Below, piece after piece: positions 14,806 to 26,408 of a stretch of DNA of 64,000 bases. The position numbers were made by a program, and so were the translations under genes. Location of the stretch: assembly GCA_928212115.1 (NCBI GenBank), contig CAKMRJ010005634.1:181550047-181614046 (forward strand), in the 5' to 3' direction. The stretch comes from Lactuca virosa (lineage: Eukaryota > Streptophyta > Magnoliopsida > Asterales > Asteraceae). The notes under the pieces were generated by a model, which had not been told where the DNA came from, did not search any database, and was given only the letters and a program-made list of their open reading frames with translations. Position 1 is the stretch's first letter; each line of letters begins with the position of its first letter.

Positions 14806-16800
14806 CCTCTTCCTGGGCGAACCCTTTGTGCTGACAGGACATTAGTCCCACAATATCATACAAAATCAATCCACTAAAACACGTATACTCAGGCCTGGCC
14901 CAATCAGCCTCGGGCTGGAATACCAGGCATGCCTACGACGGGCCTAGTCATCCCTAGGATGGAATACCCCCGCATCCTACACACGAATCCCAAGTCTCAC
15001 ACCGACTTCAACTCTTCCTGCTACAATATGGTGTTTCCCAGACGAAGCCGAAACCTCTCCGGTCCCAACTTGTCTGCCCACTACCCGAAACATCGGACAC
15101 CTCACCGATGGCTAAACCAAAAGACTCACACAAACAGCAGTCCCACGCGTCTCCCGAAAAGAAACCGACTGACTGGGCTTGCTTCCACGTCTTGCCATCA
15201 ACTTCTGCCATTATAATGAACGTTACATGACCCAAGTCAGCCTCACATCCTTCCTGGTCTTCAGTGACCCATCTTCTCCTTACTTCAGACACACTATGGC
15301 TCTTTCACAGATGAAACCAACCCAAGACACATCACAATAACTCGAACCATCATCAACATACCTACCACTATAGGTCAACCAGAACAACACTCATATCTAA
15401 TCCATATCACCCCCTTCGGGTTGTAATACCAACATGTCTAATCAATTCAATTATCGAGTTGAAATTCTCGGGGTTTGTTGGCCTACCGCCTCAACCCTAC
15501 CGCTCCCCTTGAGCCTCCGTGCCTACAACTTTCAGTCGGCCCGCACCGGGTATCTTGGCCTACCGCATAAAGCAGGACCGCCTCAACCCTATCCAAATGC
15601 CATAGACGATCATGAGAAAGATCTAACATGGTTCCCAGAACGTGAATGTCAGTATATTCTAATCCCAAGCCTTCCTAAGGCTGACGAATACCCAATCAGA
15701 TCTACTTCCCAGTCCCCAACTGGAGTATTACCCAATCCGAGAAGATTAATCCTTTGAGGCACTCCAAACTAATGAGATCACCAAGATTCTCTATACTCCA
15801 TTCGATCTCTAATAACAACTTCCGATCAAACCCAAAAATACACCGGAGTCCTCAGCCTACTCCAACAACATGCTCAATACCTGGGGACAGACTTGCTGCT
15901 TGCTATAGCACAACAGCATACTCAATACTCGCACATATATCTACAAACACATACAAAGTTTTCAGTATGACTGGACCGCCTCACCAGGCCTTCAGTCTAT
16001 CTGGACCACTCTCAGAACCTTCAGCATGTCTGGAACGCCTCTCTGGGCCTTCAGCCTGTCTGGACCGTTCTCCGAGCCTTCGGCCTGACTGGTACGCTCC
16101 ACCGGCCTTCAGTCTATCCGGACCGCTCTAAACTGTTGAGCATCACCCTGGGGCCACCCCCTCCTGGTGCTCTCTCTCCTATGCAACCTGTTCTCACCCA
16201 CTTGGGGCTTCGAACTCCTGATCCATTCTGCGGACTATAACCCCGGCCTAACCCTAGGCCTCATGTCGATCGTCCATCCTCTCGGAAAACCGTGGTCTGT
16301 TCCCTGACCCGCGTATCTACCACACATACTAAATAACCCGCATATTCGTGCTGAATGTACTGCCAAGCCCTGGCAGCTAACAAAGCCCTCAACGACGGAT
16401 GCTCCATATGAAAATTCCTAATTATCCCCCACTTGGGACACTAACCACTATCTACTAGTGGCGAAAACAAAACACTACTTAACCGTCCTAATCAAGCATT
16501 TTCACACTTCACCATAGAACGATGAATCCTGGACGAATAATCTCCGCAAAACAACCCTCCTGGCATGGAGTAACCGAACTTCAGAAGAAACCTGAATCCC
16601 AGTGACACTTCTGCATCTCCAATTCACAGTTTTTGGCCCTGGAATGGTGATCCTATATCCTAACTTCTGATCACCAACACCCCTGGATACTAACCGTTTA
16701 CAACCCTTGTTACTAAATTCCTCAAACTCTCCTATACCATATGCAGAACGGGATGGAAAATTCACAATATAATTATAAACAATAAGATACAAATAGAAAC
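14806..16800. other. Non-coding internal stretch of element B in place of pol
   Basis: About 2 kb between the end of gag and the solo LTR. No pol motif is visible on either strand. At 15960-16130 it holds repeats (GACTGGACCGCC, CCTTCAGTCTATC) that match the tandem array of its own LTR, and near 16421 an extra CCCCCACTTGGGACAC that looks like a second polypurine tract. It may be spacer or LTR-derived filler. Confidence 0.55.
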
Positions 16801-18050
16801 ATACCAGCAGCTGCATCTGGCGCTATCCTGTCCTCCTCTGCTATAAGCTGGAAGGCACGTCCTTGAGCCCTCGGGGGCTCTGCTCTACCCTGACCCCCGC
16901 CAATAATCCTCAATGTAGCCGATGCTGGAGCCTGCACCGGTCTAGCAACCAGCTGTGGACAGTTGGTCTTCATGTGACCAACCTGATGACAGTGATAACA
17001 AATCCTCATGTCCTGAATCGGGGCCAACTGGTGACAATACCTTGCATAATGCCCCTCCTTTTCGCACTTGTGGCACGCACCACCGGACTTACAAACTCCT
17101 GAGTGACCCTTCCCGCACTTCTCACACGTGCGGCCGCTCTGGCCTCCAAACCTAGAATCAGCGGTCTTGGACCGCTTTGGCACCGGTTGCGACTGTACCG
17201 GGGCCTGCCTCTGTTCTCGCAACTGTAACTCAATCTCCATCTCACGCCGCCTAGCGGCCTCCTGTAAGTCCAGCAACGTATCACATCGCTGGGTAGCAAC
17301 AAACTGTCTAATGTTAGTCTTGAGCAAGCTCAGATAACGCGTCATCTGAGCCTGCTCGGAAGCAAACTCCGGGCAGAACATCGCCCTCTCAGTGAACATA
17401 CGGGTGATCTCCGTCACCGACTCTGCACCCTGTCTCAACTCCAAGAACTCCTGAGCTAGCCGCTCACGCTCGACTTGCGGAATGTAACGGGAGCAGAACA
17501 TCTCCCTAAACCGATCCTAAGAAACTACAGCTCTCTGCTTGTCTGAATAAGACCCTGTCATCAACCTCCACCAGTCCTTCGCCCCGGACCTCAACATGTT
17601 CAGGGCACACCTGACCTTCTGGTCAGTCGGGCAGGAACATGTGAAAAAGCATCCCTCGATGTCCGATGGCCACGTCATGGCTATGATAGGATCCTGAATC
17701 CCATCAAAAGTCGGGGGCTTCGTATTATCGAAGTCCCGATACTGAAAAGCCCGACTGGCTCCTACCCATGCCACTGTTACGGTTGTAGTAGCTGTCGCGG
17801 CAGCCGCCTCTGCAAGGGCTACATAGCGCTCGTCAAAGTACTCGACCATGACGGTCTTGATAGACCCAAACATCTCCGACAACTGAGCCCGGAACATAGC
17901 AACAACCTCATCATGCAGGATCTCCCGGATCCTGTCATCCATCTCGCCTGGCCTCATCTGGCCGATAGTCTCGGGCGCTGCCGGCGCCTCCTGTCCATCC
18001 TCTCCTGATCCTGTCTCGGATCCAGTCACGAATCGCCGTGTAACCACCAT
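16773..18050 (-). pseudogene. gag: Element B gag with one in-frame stop
   Basis: Gag forms the virus-like particle that packages the element RNA. I take the start at 18050 (MVVTRRFVTG) because family gags begin so; the longer frame to 18197 adds unrelated leader. The order is an acidic N-terminal segment, the capsid-like region (FDGIQDP, then KDWWRLMTG, then FCSRYIPQVERERLAQEF, then EITRMFTERAMFC), a basic linker, and zinc knuckles (CEKCGKGHSGVC, CHKCEKEGHYARYC, CYHCHQVGHMKTNC). A single TAG near 17514 splits the frame, where the family normally has Trp, and is also present in copy 2. The frame ends after DAAAGMFL, just where the protease domain should start. Confidence 0.9.
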
Positions 18051-18822
18051 ACTGAGAACATACCAAAAGGATATTAGATACTCCTCATAACAACCCAGGA
18101 ACCAACTCCCAACCACAAATCCTAGGGGTTGTGACTTCCTTGATACACGTATGGGTCCTGTGCTTTCAGTAGTACGGGCCCATACTACCTTCCACACCTA
18201 CCCATATTTGTCCCAAGTATCATCACAACACCCTGAAAATACACACAAATATAGCGGGCGGTCAATCCTCACTCCTAGAGGAAATACTAAATATCTCATA
18301 ACTGGCCTACTGGCCTCGCACAACCCATCCATCCATGAAGCTTCCACCAACCCTGCAGCACTAGTGTATGCTAGCCATACATAATGCTGGACCCCATAGA
18401 CTTTCGAATATCCAATCCTACCCTAAGCTCACAATCAGACAAGAACAGAACATAAGGCCAAATCAAACATTCTCACGCTAAAAGATCTTAATTATGTATA
18501 ACCGTGATGCATACACTAAGCAACTACAATAATGATGTCAATTTCATATAAAGGAAACCCTAGGCTAGCAGGCATCATGCAATAAGGCAATTCTATCATG
18601 CAATTCCTGAAGATCCTTAGCCTAGTACTAGCATGCTGTTCTAACATATCACATAATCAAATAACTGTATGGTATTTTGGGGTTCACTTACTGACTCCGG
18701 CTTATCGTACACTCTGCATCCTCCTTTACTTATTTTGAAAACCATTTAAAAATCATTTTGAAAATATTTCCTTGATTTGAGACTGGATTCACACGAGTGT
18801 TCCTCCAATTCACTCAAACCAA

Positions 18823-18835
18823 GGCTCTAATACCA
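18823..18835 (-). other. Primer-binding site of element B
   Basis: Minus strand reads TGGTATTAGAGCC three bases after the LTR end, complementary to the 3' end of initiator tRNA-Met with one mismatch. Confidence 0.88.
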
Positions 18836-18838
18836 ACT

Positions 18839-20881
18839 TGTAACACCCACAAAATTCGAGCCAATTAAAAACTTTTTAAATCATTTGAAACCATTCAATT
18901 ATTACAATTTGTTTTCAAAATAGTTTATACATCAAAGTTCCCAGAAATCATAATCATCAATCGAGGAAGTGTACGGTCACGCCTTCGCCTACCCGCGACC
19001 ATCCGTTGAACCTGAAACAATAAACCGAAACTGTAAGCCCGAAAACTTAGTGAGTTACCCCCAAAATACCAACCTCGTATAACCATAATCATATCATATC
19101 AACAAATACAGAACAACCATGCATCTCGAGTCTACAGTGTGACTGGTCCGCCCGCACCGGGCCTTCAGTCCACCTGGTCCACTCTCTGAGTCTACAGTAT
19201 GACTGGACCGCCCGCACCGGGCCTTCAGTCTATCTGGCCCACTCTCCGAGCCTCGGTACGTCTAGACCGCCCTCTCGGGGCCTTCAGCCTATCCGGACCG
19301 CTCGCCGGGCCTTCGGCCTGACTATGTGCCCTCCCGGGTCTGCAGTCTATCCGGTCCGCCCTGGGTATGTTGGCCTACAGCACAAAGCAGGACCCGCCTC
19401 AACCCAACCCCCATACCAACAACACGTGCACATAAACAGATAATCACATAACAGTCCATAAATAACAAAACCGATCTAACAGATCATATAGCATAGCAAC
19501 ATCCTAACCAGAATACCGACCTAACCGGTCACTAACATAACATCATCCCATATACCAGGATACCAACCTAACCAGGACACTAACATAGCATCATCCTATA
19601 TACCAGGATACCAACCTAACCAGGTCACTAACATATTGCCGTCCTAACTACCAGGACGCAGATCTAACAGATCAAAAGCATATCAAACAAATACGAGTAC
19701 ACAATTCGAGAAAGGGCCGGCCTTGGTGCCTTAGACCCTGTTGATAAAGTGAGGATAACTCACCTCGGAATGTCGAACCGTAGAGATAAGATCAAACCCC
19801 CGAGTCACAGTCCCGCACTCCACCACCTATAACCACCATAGGACCAAATTCATAAATTCCCGAATCACCAAAATACCCTCAGGAGACAAACTGGTCAATT
19901 CTTGGTCAAAGTCCAAGTCAACTGTCAAGGTCAACAGTCCATGTTGACCTCAACTCGTCGAGTACTCTCAGCTACTCGCCGAGTTCCTTGCATAACTTGC
20001 CAACACGCCGAGTCACTCGCCTGACACGGCGAGCCCAAGGCAATCTTCAATCGGACTCGCCGAGTCATTTATCCGACTCACCGAGCCCACGACCATCTTC
20101 ATCGGACTCGTCGAGTCGACCATGCCACTCGCCGAGTCCCTTCAGACCTTCTTCCATACAGATGCTTTTTAAGCCATGCAAAGGCTCCATATTGTAGATC
20201 CAACTTTCCCAGGCATGCTTATCACGTAAAGTTGCAAACTTTACGTGCATGCAAAACTTTAGAGCCTTAAAATGACAAAACTAATATTGCAATGAAGTCT
20301 AAAACTTGAGGGGAGGTCCATACTTGTCAAAGCTGGCAACTTTATGGCCCTAGATACCGAGAGAGTCCAGATCTGAAGTTGCAAACTTCAGATCTTAGCT
20401 CAATCACAAGAATAGCTTCCTAAAAACCATCCAAAAGAGATCTAGGAAGAAATGAGCCTTAGAACAGCTTGATACCTTCAAATGAGTACCCACTAAAGTA
20501 GTTCTCTGATTCCCCATGAGTCCCTTGCTTCAATCTACTTGTTTTCATCAAGCTCTTCTCCCCAAAATCCTTCTTCAAGCTTAAATACACACCAATGAAG
20601 CATACACACACGAATTAGGGTTTTGGATCGTCAAGAGGCTGTAAAGGGGAGGATGGGGAGGCCAATGATCCTTTAAATAGGGTGCAAAACCCCGGAATTA
20701 GGGTTTTTCCTTCACTAGCTCCTACTCGTCGAGTCCCTTTTTGGACTCGGCGGGTAGGTCACTTAAACGCGTGGCCAACCCACTGCTACTCGGCGAGTCA
20801 GGCAACCAACTCGTCGAGTAGACCTCGAAATCATGAGAATTTATAACCTTAAATTGATACTCGGGAAATCGGGGTGTTACA
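18839..20881 (-). repeat. Element B, 5' LTR (copy 1)
   Basis: About 2043 bp. At several sites it agrees with the copy-2 LTR (30442-32483) against its own partner LTR at 11608: CCAACACGCCGAG versus CCAACTCGCCGAG, TTTTCATCAAGC versus TTTTCCTCAAGC, GAGGATGGGG versus GAGGCTGGGG. It has a private one-base insertion near 20049. Confidence 0.92.
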
Positions 20882-21673
20882 TGTATGTTATGTGTTATAT
20901 GTTCAATGTGCTTTCCCATGTTATTATGATAATGAGTTATACCTTAGACCACGAAGTGTATGACATAAGCATCACTTGGGTACAGGTATGTAGCCTCTGG
21001 CCATGTAGAGCATGTCTCGTAAGAGAATGACTTCTACCATTATGGCATTGGCAGAAGGCTAGGAAGGGCTGAAAGCCTATAATTTGCTAGCCAAAATGTT
21101 TATTCAGAAATTGGTTATTATTCCATGTCATATGGGCAAAAGTCTTATTGATGTATATCAAGTATTGAAATTGTTATGTCTCGTTGATTGTATATCTTTG
21201 AATCAAATTATTCGTTGATATGGAAAGCATGTCATATGATACTCATCTGCCTTTGTTGTTCTTTGTACCTCTTTGCTTCTGTCATATTGATATGTATATG
21301 GCATAACGTTATATTATATTTATTATTGAACTCACTAAGCGTCACCGCTTACCCCTCTCAGTGTTTAACAATTGCAGGTAATGAGAATCCATTATAGTCA
21401 TATACTGTTGAAAGATTTAGAATAGTTTATACTATTACTTTTGTACTTGGGTTTACGTATGTATAAAACAATAATATCCTGGGTAGTTATGTTATAAGTA
21501 TAACACTTTGTAATAAACTTAATCGGTTTGTATCCAGTCTTATGTAAATAAATTATCAATGTAAAATATTGTTTATAAATATGCATGTAGCATGTTTTGG
21601 AGTAGTAATATTGTGAAGTATGAAAGTTTGGGTCTTTCAGAAATACGAAAGTTTAGAAAGTTAGGGTCTTTCA
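20882..21673 (+). repeat. Element A, 5' LTR, second part
   Basis: Continues the LTR interrupted at 11607, starting with the duplicated TGTAT. It ends GGGTCTTTCA at 21673, directly before the primer site. It matches 38602-39392. Confidence 0.92.
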
Positions 21674-21677
21674 ATCA

Positions 21678-21689
21678 TGGTATCAGAGC
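21678..21689 (+). other. Primer-binding site of element A (copy 1)
   Basis: TGGTATCAGAGC four bases after the LTR end, complementary to the initiator tRNA-Met 3' end. The duplicated copy is at 33280-33291. Confidence 0.92.
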
Positions 21690-23880
21690 ATTAGTTTAAG
21701 CGAACTAAATATCACAGATTGATATTTAGACTTAAGCTGTCTAACGTTCAATATATGAACGGAGTCGTTTGTAAGTATATGGATACAAACCATAGGAAAG
21801 ATTTAAGTGGGGTATTGGATAGTGATAAACCCTAGTATTTTAAAATATTAAGTTATTTCAAAAATTTTAGAGAATTAGTTTAAGTGAACTACGAATTTTG
21901 AGAATTTCTAGACTTAAACATGGATTGCTAAGGGATGATGGTACGATGTGTGCCTAGTATATTTTAGGTTGAATACCTAAATGACCACAAGCACTAGAAT
22001 ATTAGAGGAGATATGCCTTATATTCTAATATGTGCTAAATGATAGATAAACGGATATAGCGTGCCTTAGGTTGCTTACCTATATTGCTATTACTTGATAA
22101 AGTTTAAGGTCTGTTGCCGACCTTGGTTTGGAAGAAGAAATTTGAAGTATTCCAGATTCTAAAATTTCCGTGTTATAACTGATAAGAAACTTTTCGAAGT
22201 AAAAAAGAGACTTATGATAGTTGACATCGATAATTTTATAGATAAACGATCGAGGGATATCGTAAAATAATATTTATGAAGTGTTATCGTAAATAGTGTA
22301 TTAATACCTATAGAGTGGTATTGTACATTTAAAGTATGTTTGATGAAATAATAACATCTTTGGAAGAATGATGTGCGTTTGAAACACATTTGGACGAGAT
22401 AAATGTGTTGGTGCAATCTATAAAGTTGTTCCACCACTGTCCAGATTGAAGCAGTGATTGTTTATAGAGTCAGAAGAACCGAAGATGGTGATTAATACTT
22501 CGACAGTATCGCAATTGATGTTGTGCAAGATTTAGAAGAATTAAATGAAGATCAAAGGAAAGGCTAATGAAGTTTTCAGACTTAATAGGCCAAGATTTTG
22601 CCTAAGCATAGTTCAAGTAGTAACCCTATACAGGATGTTCATACTTAGTATTTAATAATACTGAGTGACGATTGACTTCTATCACATCCTTATGGAAGTT
22701 CCATTGCGTGTTAAGTCGACTTTAACATACATGATTAGGATGGTGAAATAGGTTATTTGGCTGTGAAAAGGCTGAGTGACTTACTTGTTTGAGTAAGGTA
22801 GAGTACTTAGTTGAAGACGATATACACTCATAGTATTGTATGAGAAGAGATGTTGCAGTTAGGAATGACAGAGAACCAAGTTGAAGCTAGTAGAACATGC
22901 TGAGATGCAGCTATAATGCGGACTTCCTTGGATAGACTCCTATGAATTAGACTTAAAAGATACAACCATGAGAAGAAGACTTACTCATATATAGGAATGA
23001 CGATGTCATAGAAGGCTAATGAAATAAACAAATATGCATGATGACTTGCATGAGTTAGAAGATGATAAAGGTAGCTGGAAATCGTTTGTCTCCACACTGC
23101 TAGAATAAATTTTGGTGTAGTGTGTCTTGCAGAGTAGACACTACCCGAGGAAGAATTTATATGAAGAATTTGGAAGTGAAATTCCTATCGATCTAGGAAA
23201 AGTATTAGGATATGCTAGATCAAGTATATGCGTAAAAAGAATTCTAGAAAGTGAATTTAAGAAATCCAAGATATGTTTGATAGAAACGTGAAATCCCTAG
23301 TTGAGTCTAGGAGAAATTGTCGTATGTACTTGTTTGAACACATTCATATGTGATAAGTTCCTTTGTAAAAATTCTTGATATGGTGACTTGGGGACTGCGA
23401 GACAATTCTTGGAACGAGTATGAGGAGGTGTGAATGGTAGTAGAGGCCTATACTACCGGAAGCACAGGACTCACACTTGGATTAGGAAAAGTCACAAGGT
23501 TACCAAGAAACTACAAATTGATTCCGTTTTTGTTCGAGTATGTCATTACCTTCGTTTCGGGGATGACTAAGAAGATGATTTTCATTCAGACCTTAGTGGT
23601 CATAAAGAATCGACTCCGATTAAAATAACGTTGCGAAGTGAATTGATTGGTTTAGAGAACCATGTCTCGTGTAGTGATGAAATTTCAGTCAGAGAATTGA
23701 AGAAGGAGATGGTCAAGGTAGTTGATAGAAATATAATGATCTTCATTAAAGGATTGAGCAACCATTAGCTAGAGATGTTACCTGTTATGAAGACGATGAA
23801 AATTTAGTTATTTATGGAAGGATTACGGTATGAAATCCGTGAATTCGTAATTAATTGCAATATTCTATCATTCGAAAAAG
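21690..23880 (+). pseudogene. Element A, decayed leader and gag N-terminal region
   Basis: About 2.2 kb with stops in all frames and no stretch that I can match with confidence to a capsid domain. Its place between the primer site and the zinc knuckles at 24093 says it was 5' leader and gag. The duplicate at 33292-35480 carries the same damage, so the decay came before the duplication. Confidence 0.55.
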
Positions 23881-25481
23881 TTGTTGAGTATGCACGAAAG
23901 CGTTATCATGACTTAGAAATGCATGGTGCCACTCTTTCTGTTCCGAAGCATCCACATGTTGATTAAACTGTCTCTGTTTTCTTTATTCCATCAGCTCGAT
24001 CTGCTCGATCTGATTCTAGCAGACAAGTACAATCTCATAATACCTTTCGTGACCGCGGTAGGTCACAATCTTTTTCTTTTCAGTCACCATCGTGTCAAAA
24101 ATGTGGAAAGAATCACCAGGGTCAATGAAGAACAGAAAAGGACCAGTGATTTGCTATGGATACGGAGAAAAGGGTCACGTGAAGCCCATTTGCCCGAGGA
24201 AGAATGTTACATGCTATGCTTGTGGTGCTACTGGCCACATAAAGCGTTTCTGCCCTACTCTTTTTAGCTAGATGGTGAGAAGTCAAGCTTCCGTTCAACA
24301 ACCGATGAGTACTTCAACTAAAAAGGAGGAGGTGCCAAAAGCTAAACACCATGCATACCAGATTATCGCAGAGGAGGCACGCGAGGACCCGAACGTTGTG
24401 ACCGATATCGTGGGAAGTATATCATTACTTGCTGATAAAGTCTATAGAGATTGTGTCATAGAAATTGAAGGTTATAGTTTTCTTGCTAACCTGATTTCCT
24501 ATCTCTTTGCCCAACTTTGAAATTATTCTCGGCATGAATTGGTTGTCGAAGAACCGCAAAGAACTCTTTTGTTACGAAAAGATGGTACGTATCCCTATCG
24601 AAGAGAAGAATCCTATTTATGTCTCCGGTAACAAAGTCTTAAAATCTCAAAAATAATCTCTTTCCTAAAAACTCGTGAACTTATATCGAAGGGGTATTCT
24701 GCCTATCTATCCTATACAGTTGATATCTCAAAAGAGGAGAAGAAAACTGTAAATGACGTTCCTGTTAATAATAAATATCCTGATATTTTCCCCGATGATT
24801 TGCCTGGACTACCCCTGAGAGGCAAATAGAATTTTGAAATGACTCTATGTCTAGTGCTGCTCCAATTGCCAAAGACTGCTATACATAATGATAGCATTTG
24901 GGTAATAGTCGACCGATTGACTAAGAGTGCACATTTTCTCGTCATGCATGAAACAGATCCTATGGAGAAATACGCACAAGTGTACTTGGATGAAACTGTT
25001 GCGAGACATGGTGTACCGCTAAAGATTATTTCCGATCACAGATGGTCAGAAGAAGAGAACAATCCAAACAGTAGAAAATATATTGAAGGTATATGAAGCA
25101 CTATATGGGCATAAATGTCATACTCCATTATGTTGGCATGATATAGGACAGAATATCCTTGGTGGTCCTGAAATGATTCAATACACCACTGATAAGATTC
25201 AAATTGTACGAGAAAGAATGAAAGCGGCCCAGGATCGACAGAGGTCCTATGCAGAAAAGAGGAGACGACCCATAGAATCCCAGTTAGGAGATTTTGTAAT
25301 GCTGAACGTATCCCCATGGAAAGGCATTATGTGATTTGGGAAGAAAGGAAAGTTGAGTCCCAGATTTGTTGGACCTTTCAAAATCATCCAGAGAATTGGT
25401 AAGCAAGCATATCGCTTGGAATTGCCTGAAGATTTGGCAGGTATTCATGATGTGTTTCATGTGAGTTATCTGCATAAATGT
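23880..25481 (+). pseudogene. Element A gag end, protease and integrase remnants; RT and RNase H deleted (copy 1)
   Basis: In order: zinc-knuckle remnants in two frames (CQKCGKNHQGQ, then CYGYGEKGHVKPIC with one Cys lost, then CYACGATGHIKRFC); a gag-protease linker (AYQIIAEEAREDPNVVTDIV); protease pieces (VYRDCVIEIEGYSFLANL, then a shifted GMNWLSKNRKELFCYEKMV); the entry to RT (NNKYPDIFPDDLPGLPLRGK); then a jump straight to the integrase core (SIWVIVDRLTKSAHFLVMHE) and integrase C-terminus (YEALYGHKC, LNVSPWKGIM, KLSPRFVGPFKI, FHVSYLHKC). The whole RT-RNase H block is absent near 24840-24880, and part of the integrase core is gone near 25050. Several stops and shifts remain. Confidence 0.85.
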
Positions 25482-25647
25482 CATCCAACGACACTATCGC
25501 CTCCTGATCCATGATACACTTTCACAACTGCGAACTGTGAAAGGTGATGTAAATCCCAAACGAACCTTTCCATAAGGTCTATCCTTCCTGCCATTTTGCC
25601 ATCTTGTCAAAATCCTGATGATCCAAAGTATCGGGAACCCATCTTTC

Positions 25648-26403
25648 TGTTGGATTAATGTCTAAGTCCATAACTATATTTGGTATGTACTTGACCCGAC
25701 CCGGCATGGTCCATTTGGGTTGCACTTCACCGGCACAATTTATATGGATAGTCTTTTGAGAATAGTATATTTATGATTTATATTAATATATTATAAGTTC
25801 TAATATATTAATATGGAATCATATTATTTAATTAGTATTGATCAAGAATTAATTTAGAATTAATTAAGTGATCAAAAAGAACTAATTAAATATGGACTCT
25901 TATATATATGGAATGGGCCAAGTTCATTTAGGTTGGGCTAAGCTTTCATGGATGGTCCATGGAGCTTTTAACCCATGGATCCTATGTAAATGAAAGGTCA
26001 TGTGTATTAGGGTTTACATGGATGTAACCCTAATCCTCCATAATATATAAAGGGGTCCTTGGCTCACAAAATTGGCACAAGTGTGTGAAAATAAGAGTGG
26101 GCCGATTTTAGTGTGCATACATATTCTCTCAAGTTCTTCCAAGGTGTTTTTGGTGATTTGTGATTCCATTTGAGGCTTCCACACTATTGGGGCTAAGCTC
26201 TTAAAGCTTGAAGACATCAAGTTACATAAAAAAAAGGTAAGTATTCTATCTATTTTATTACCCAAGTATATGATATTTGTATGCTAGTATAGGGTAATAT
26301 CTTGGAAACTTCATATTTGCATGTATAATAGAGAAAACATAGATCCAAGGTATTTAGGGTTGTATGTGCAAGATAGGATGTTGTAGTATACTAAAACCCA
26401 ACA
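25648..26403 (+). repeat. Solo Copia-type LTR, duplicated copy
   Basis: Same LTR as 14046-14800 with the same CTTTC flanks (25643-25647 and 26404-26408). One extra T lies near 25968. Its presence in both copies shows that the Copia insertion and its reduction to a solo LTR came before the tandem duplication. Confidence 0.92.
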
Positions 26404-26408
26404 CTTTC

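Larger units (their letters stand above)
11608..20881 (-). mobile_element. Gypsy element B, nested in LTR A, with TGTAT target duplication
   Basis: On the minus strand the element runs from its 5' LTR (18839-20881) through a primer site, gag and a non-coding stretch to a polypurine tract and its 3' LTR (11608-13649). The flanks are TGTAT at 11603-11607 and 20882-20886, and removing it restores the sequence seen uninterrupted in A's other LTR near 38603. Almost all of pol is missing; only gag and a short C-terminal pol remnant remain, so it is non-autonomous. A solo Copia LTR lies inside it. Confidence 0.92.
13880..25481 (+). repeat. 11.6-kb tandem duplication, copy 1
   Basis: Nearly identical to 25482-37082, with an offset of 11601-11603 throughout. 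It contains the internal part and 5' LTR of element B, the second half of LTR A, and the internal region of A up to its integrase end. The junction at 25477-25481 shares AATGT with both parental breakpoints (13875-13879 and 37078-37082). Confidence 0.95.

Noticed and set aside
15008..16131. Several frames of 60-125 residues on both strands in element B, repeated in the second copy
   Set aside because: They lie in the non-coding part of B, overlap one another and resemble no domain; the longest is translation of a GC-rich tandem array.
25477..25481. Tandem duplication as a pure assembly artefact
   Set aside because: Not excluded, but the copies differ at scattered bases and by single-base indels, and the junction has its own microhomology, which fits a real event better.
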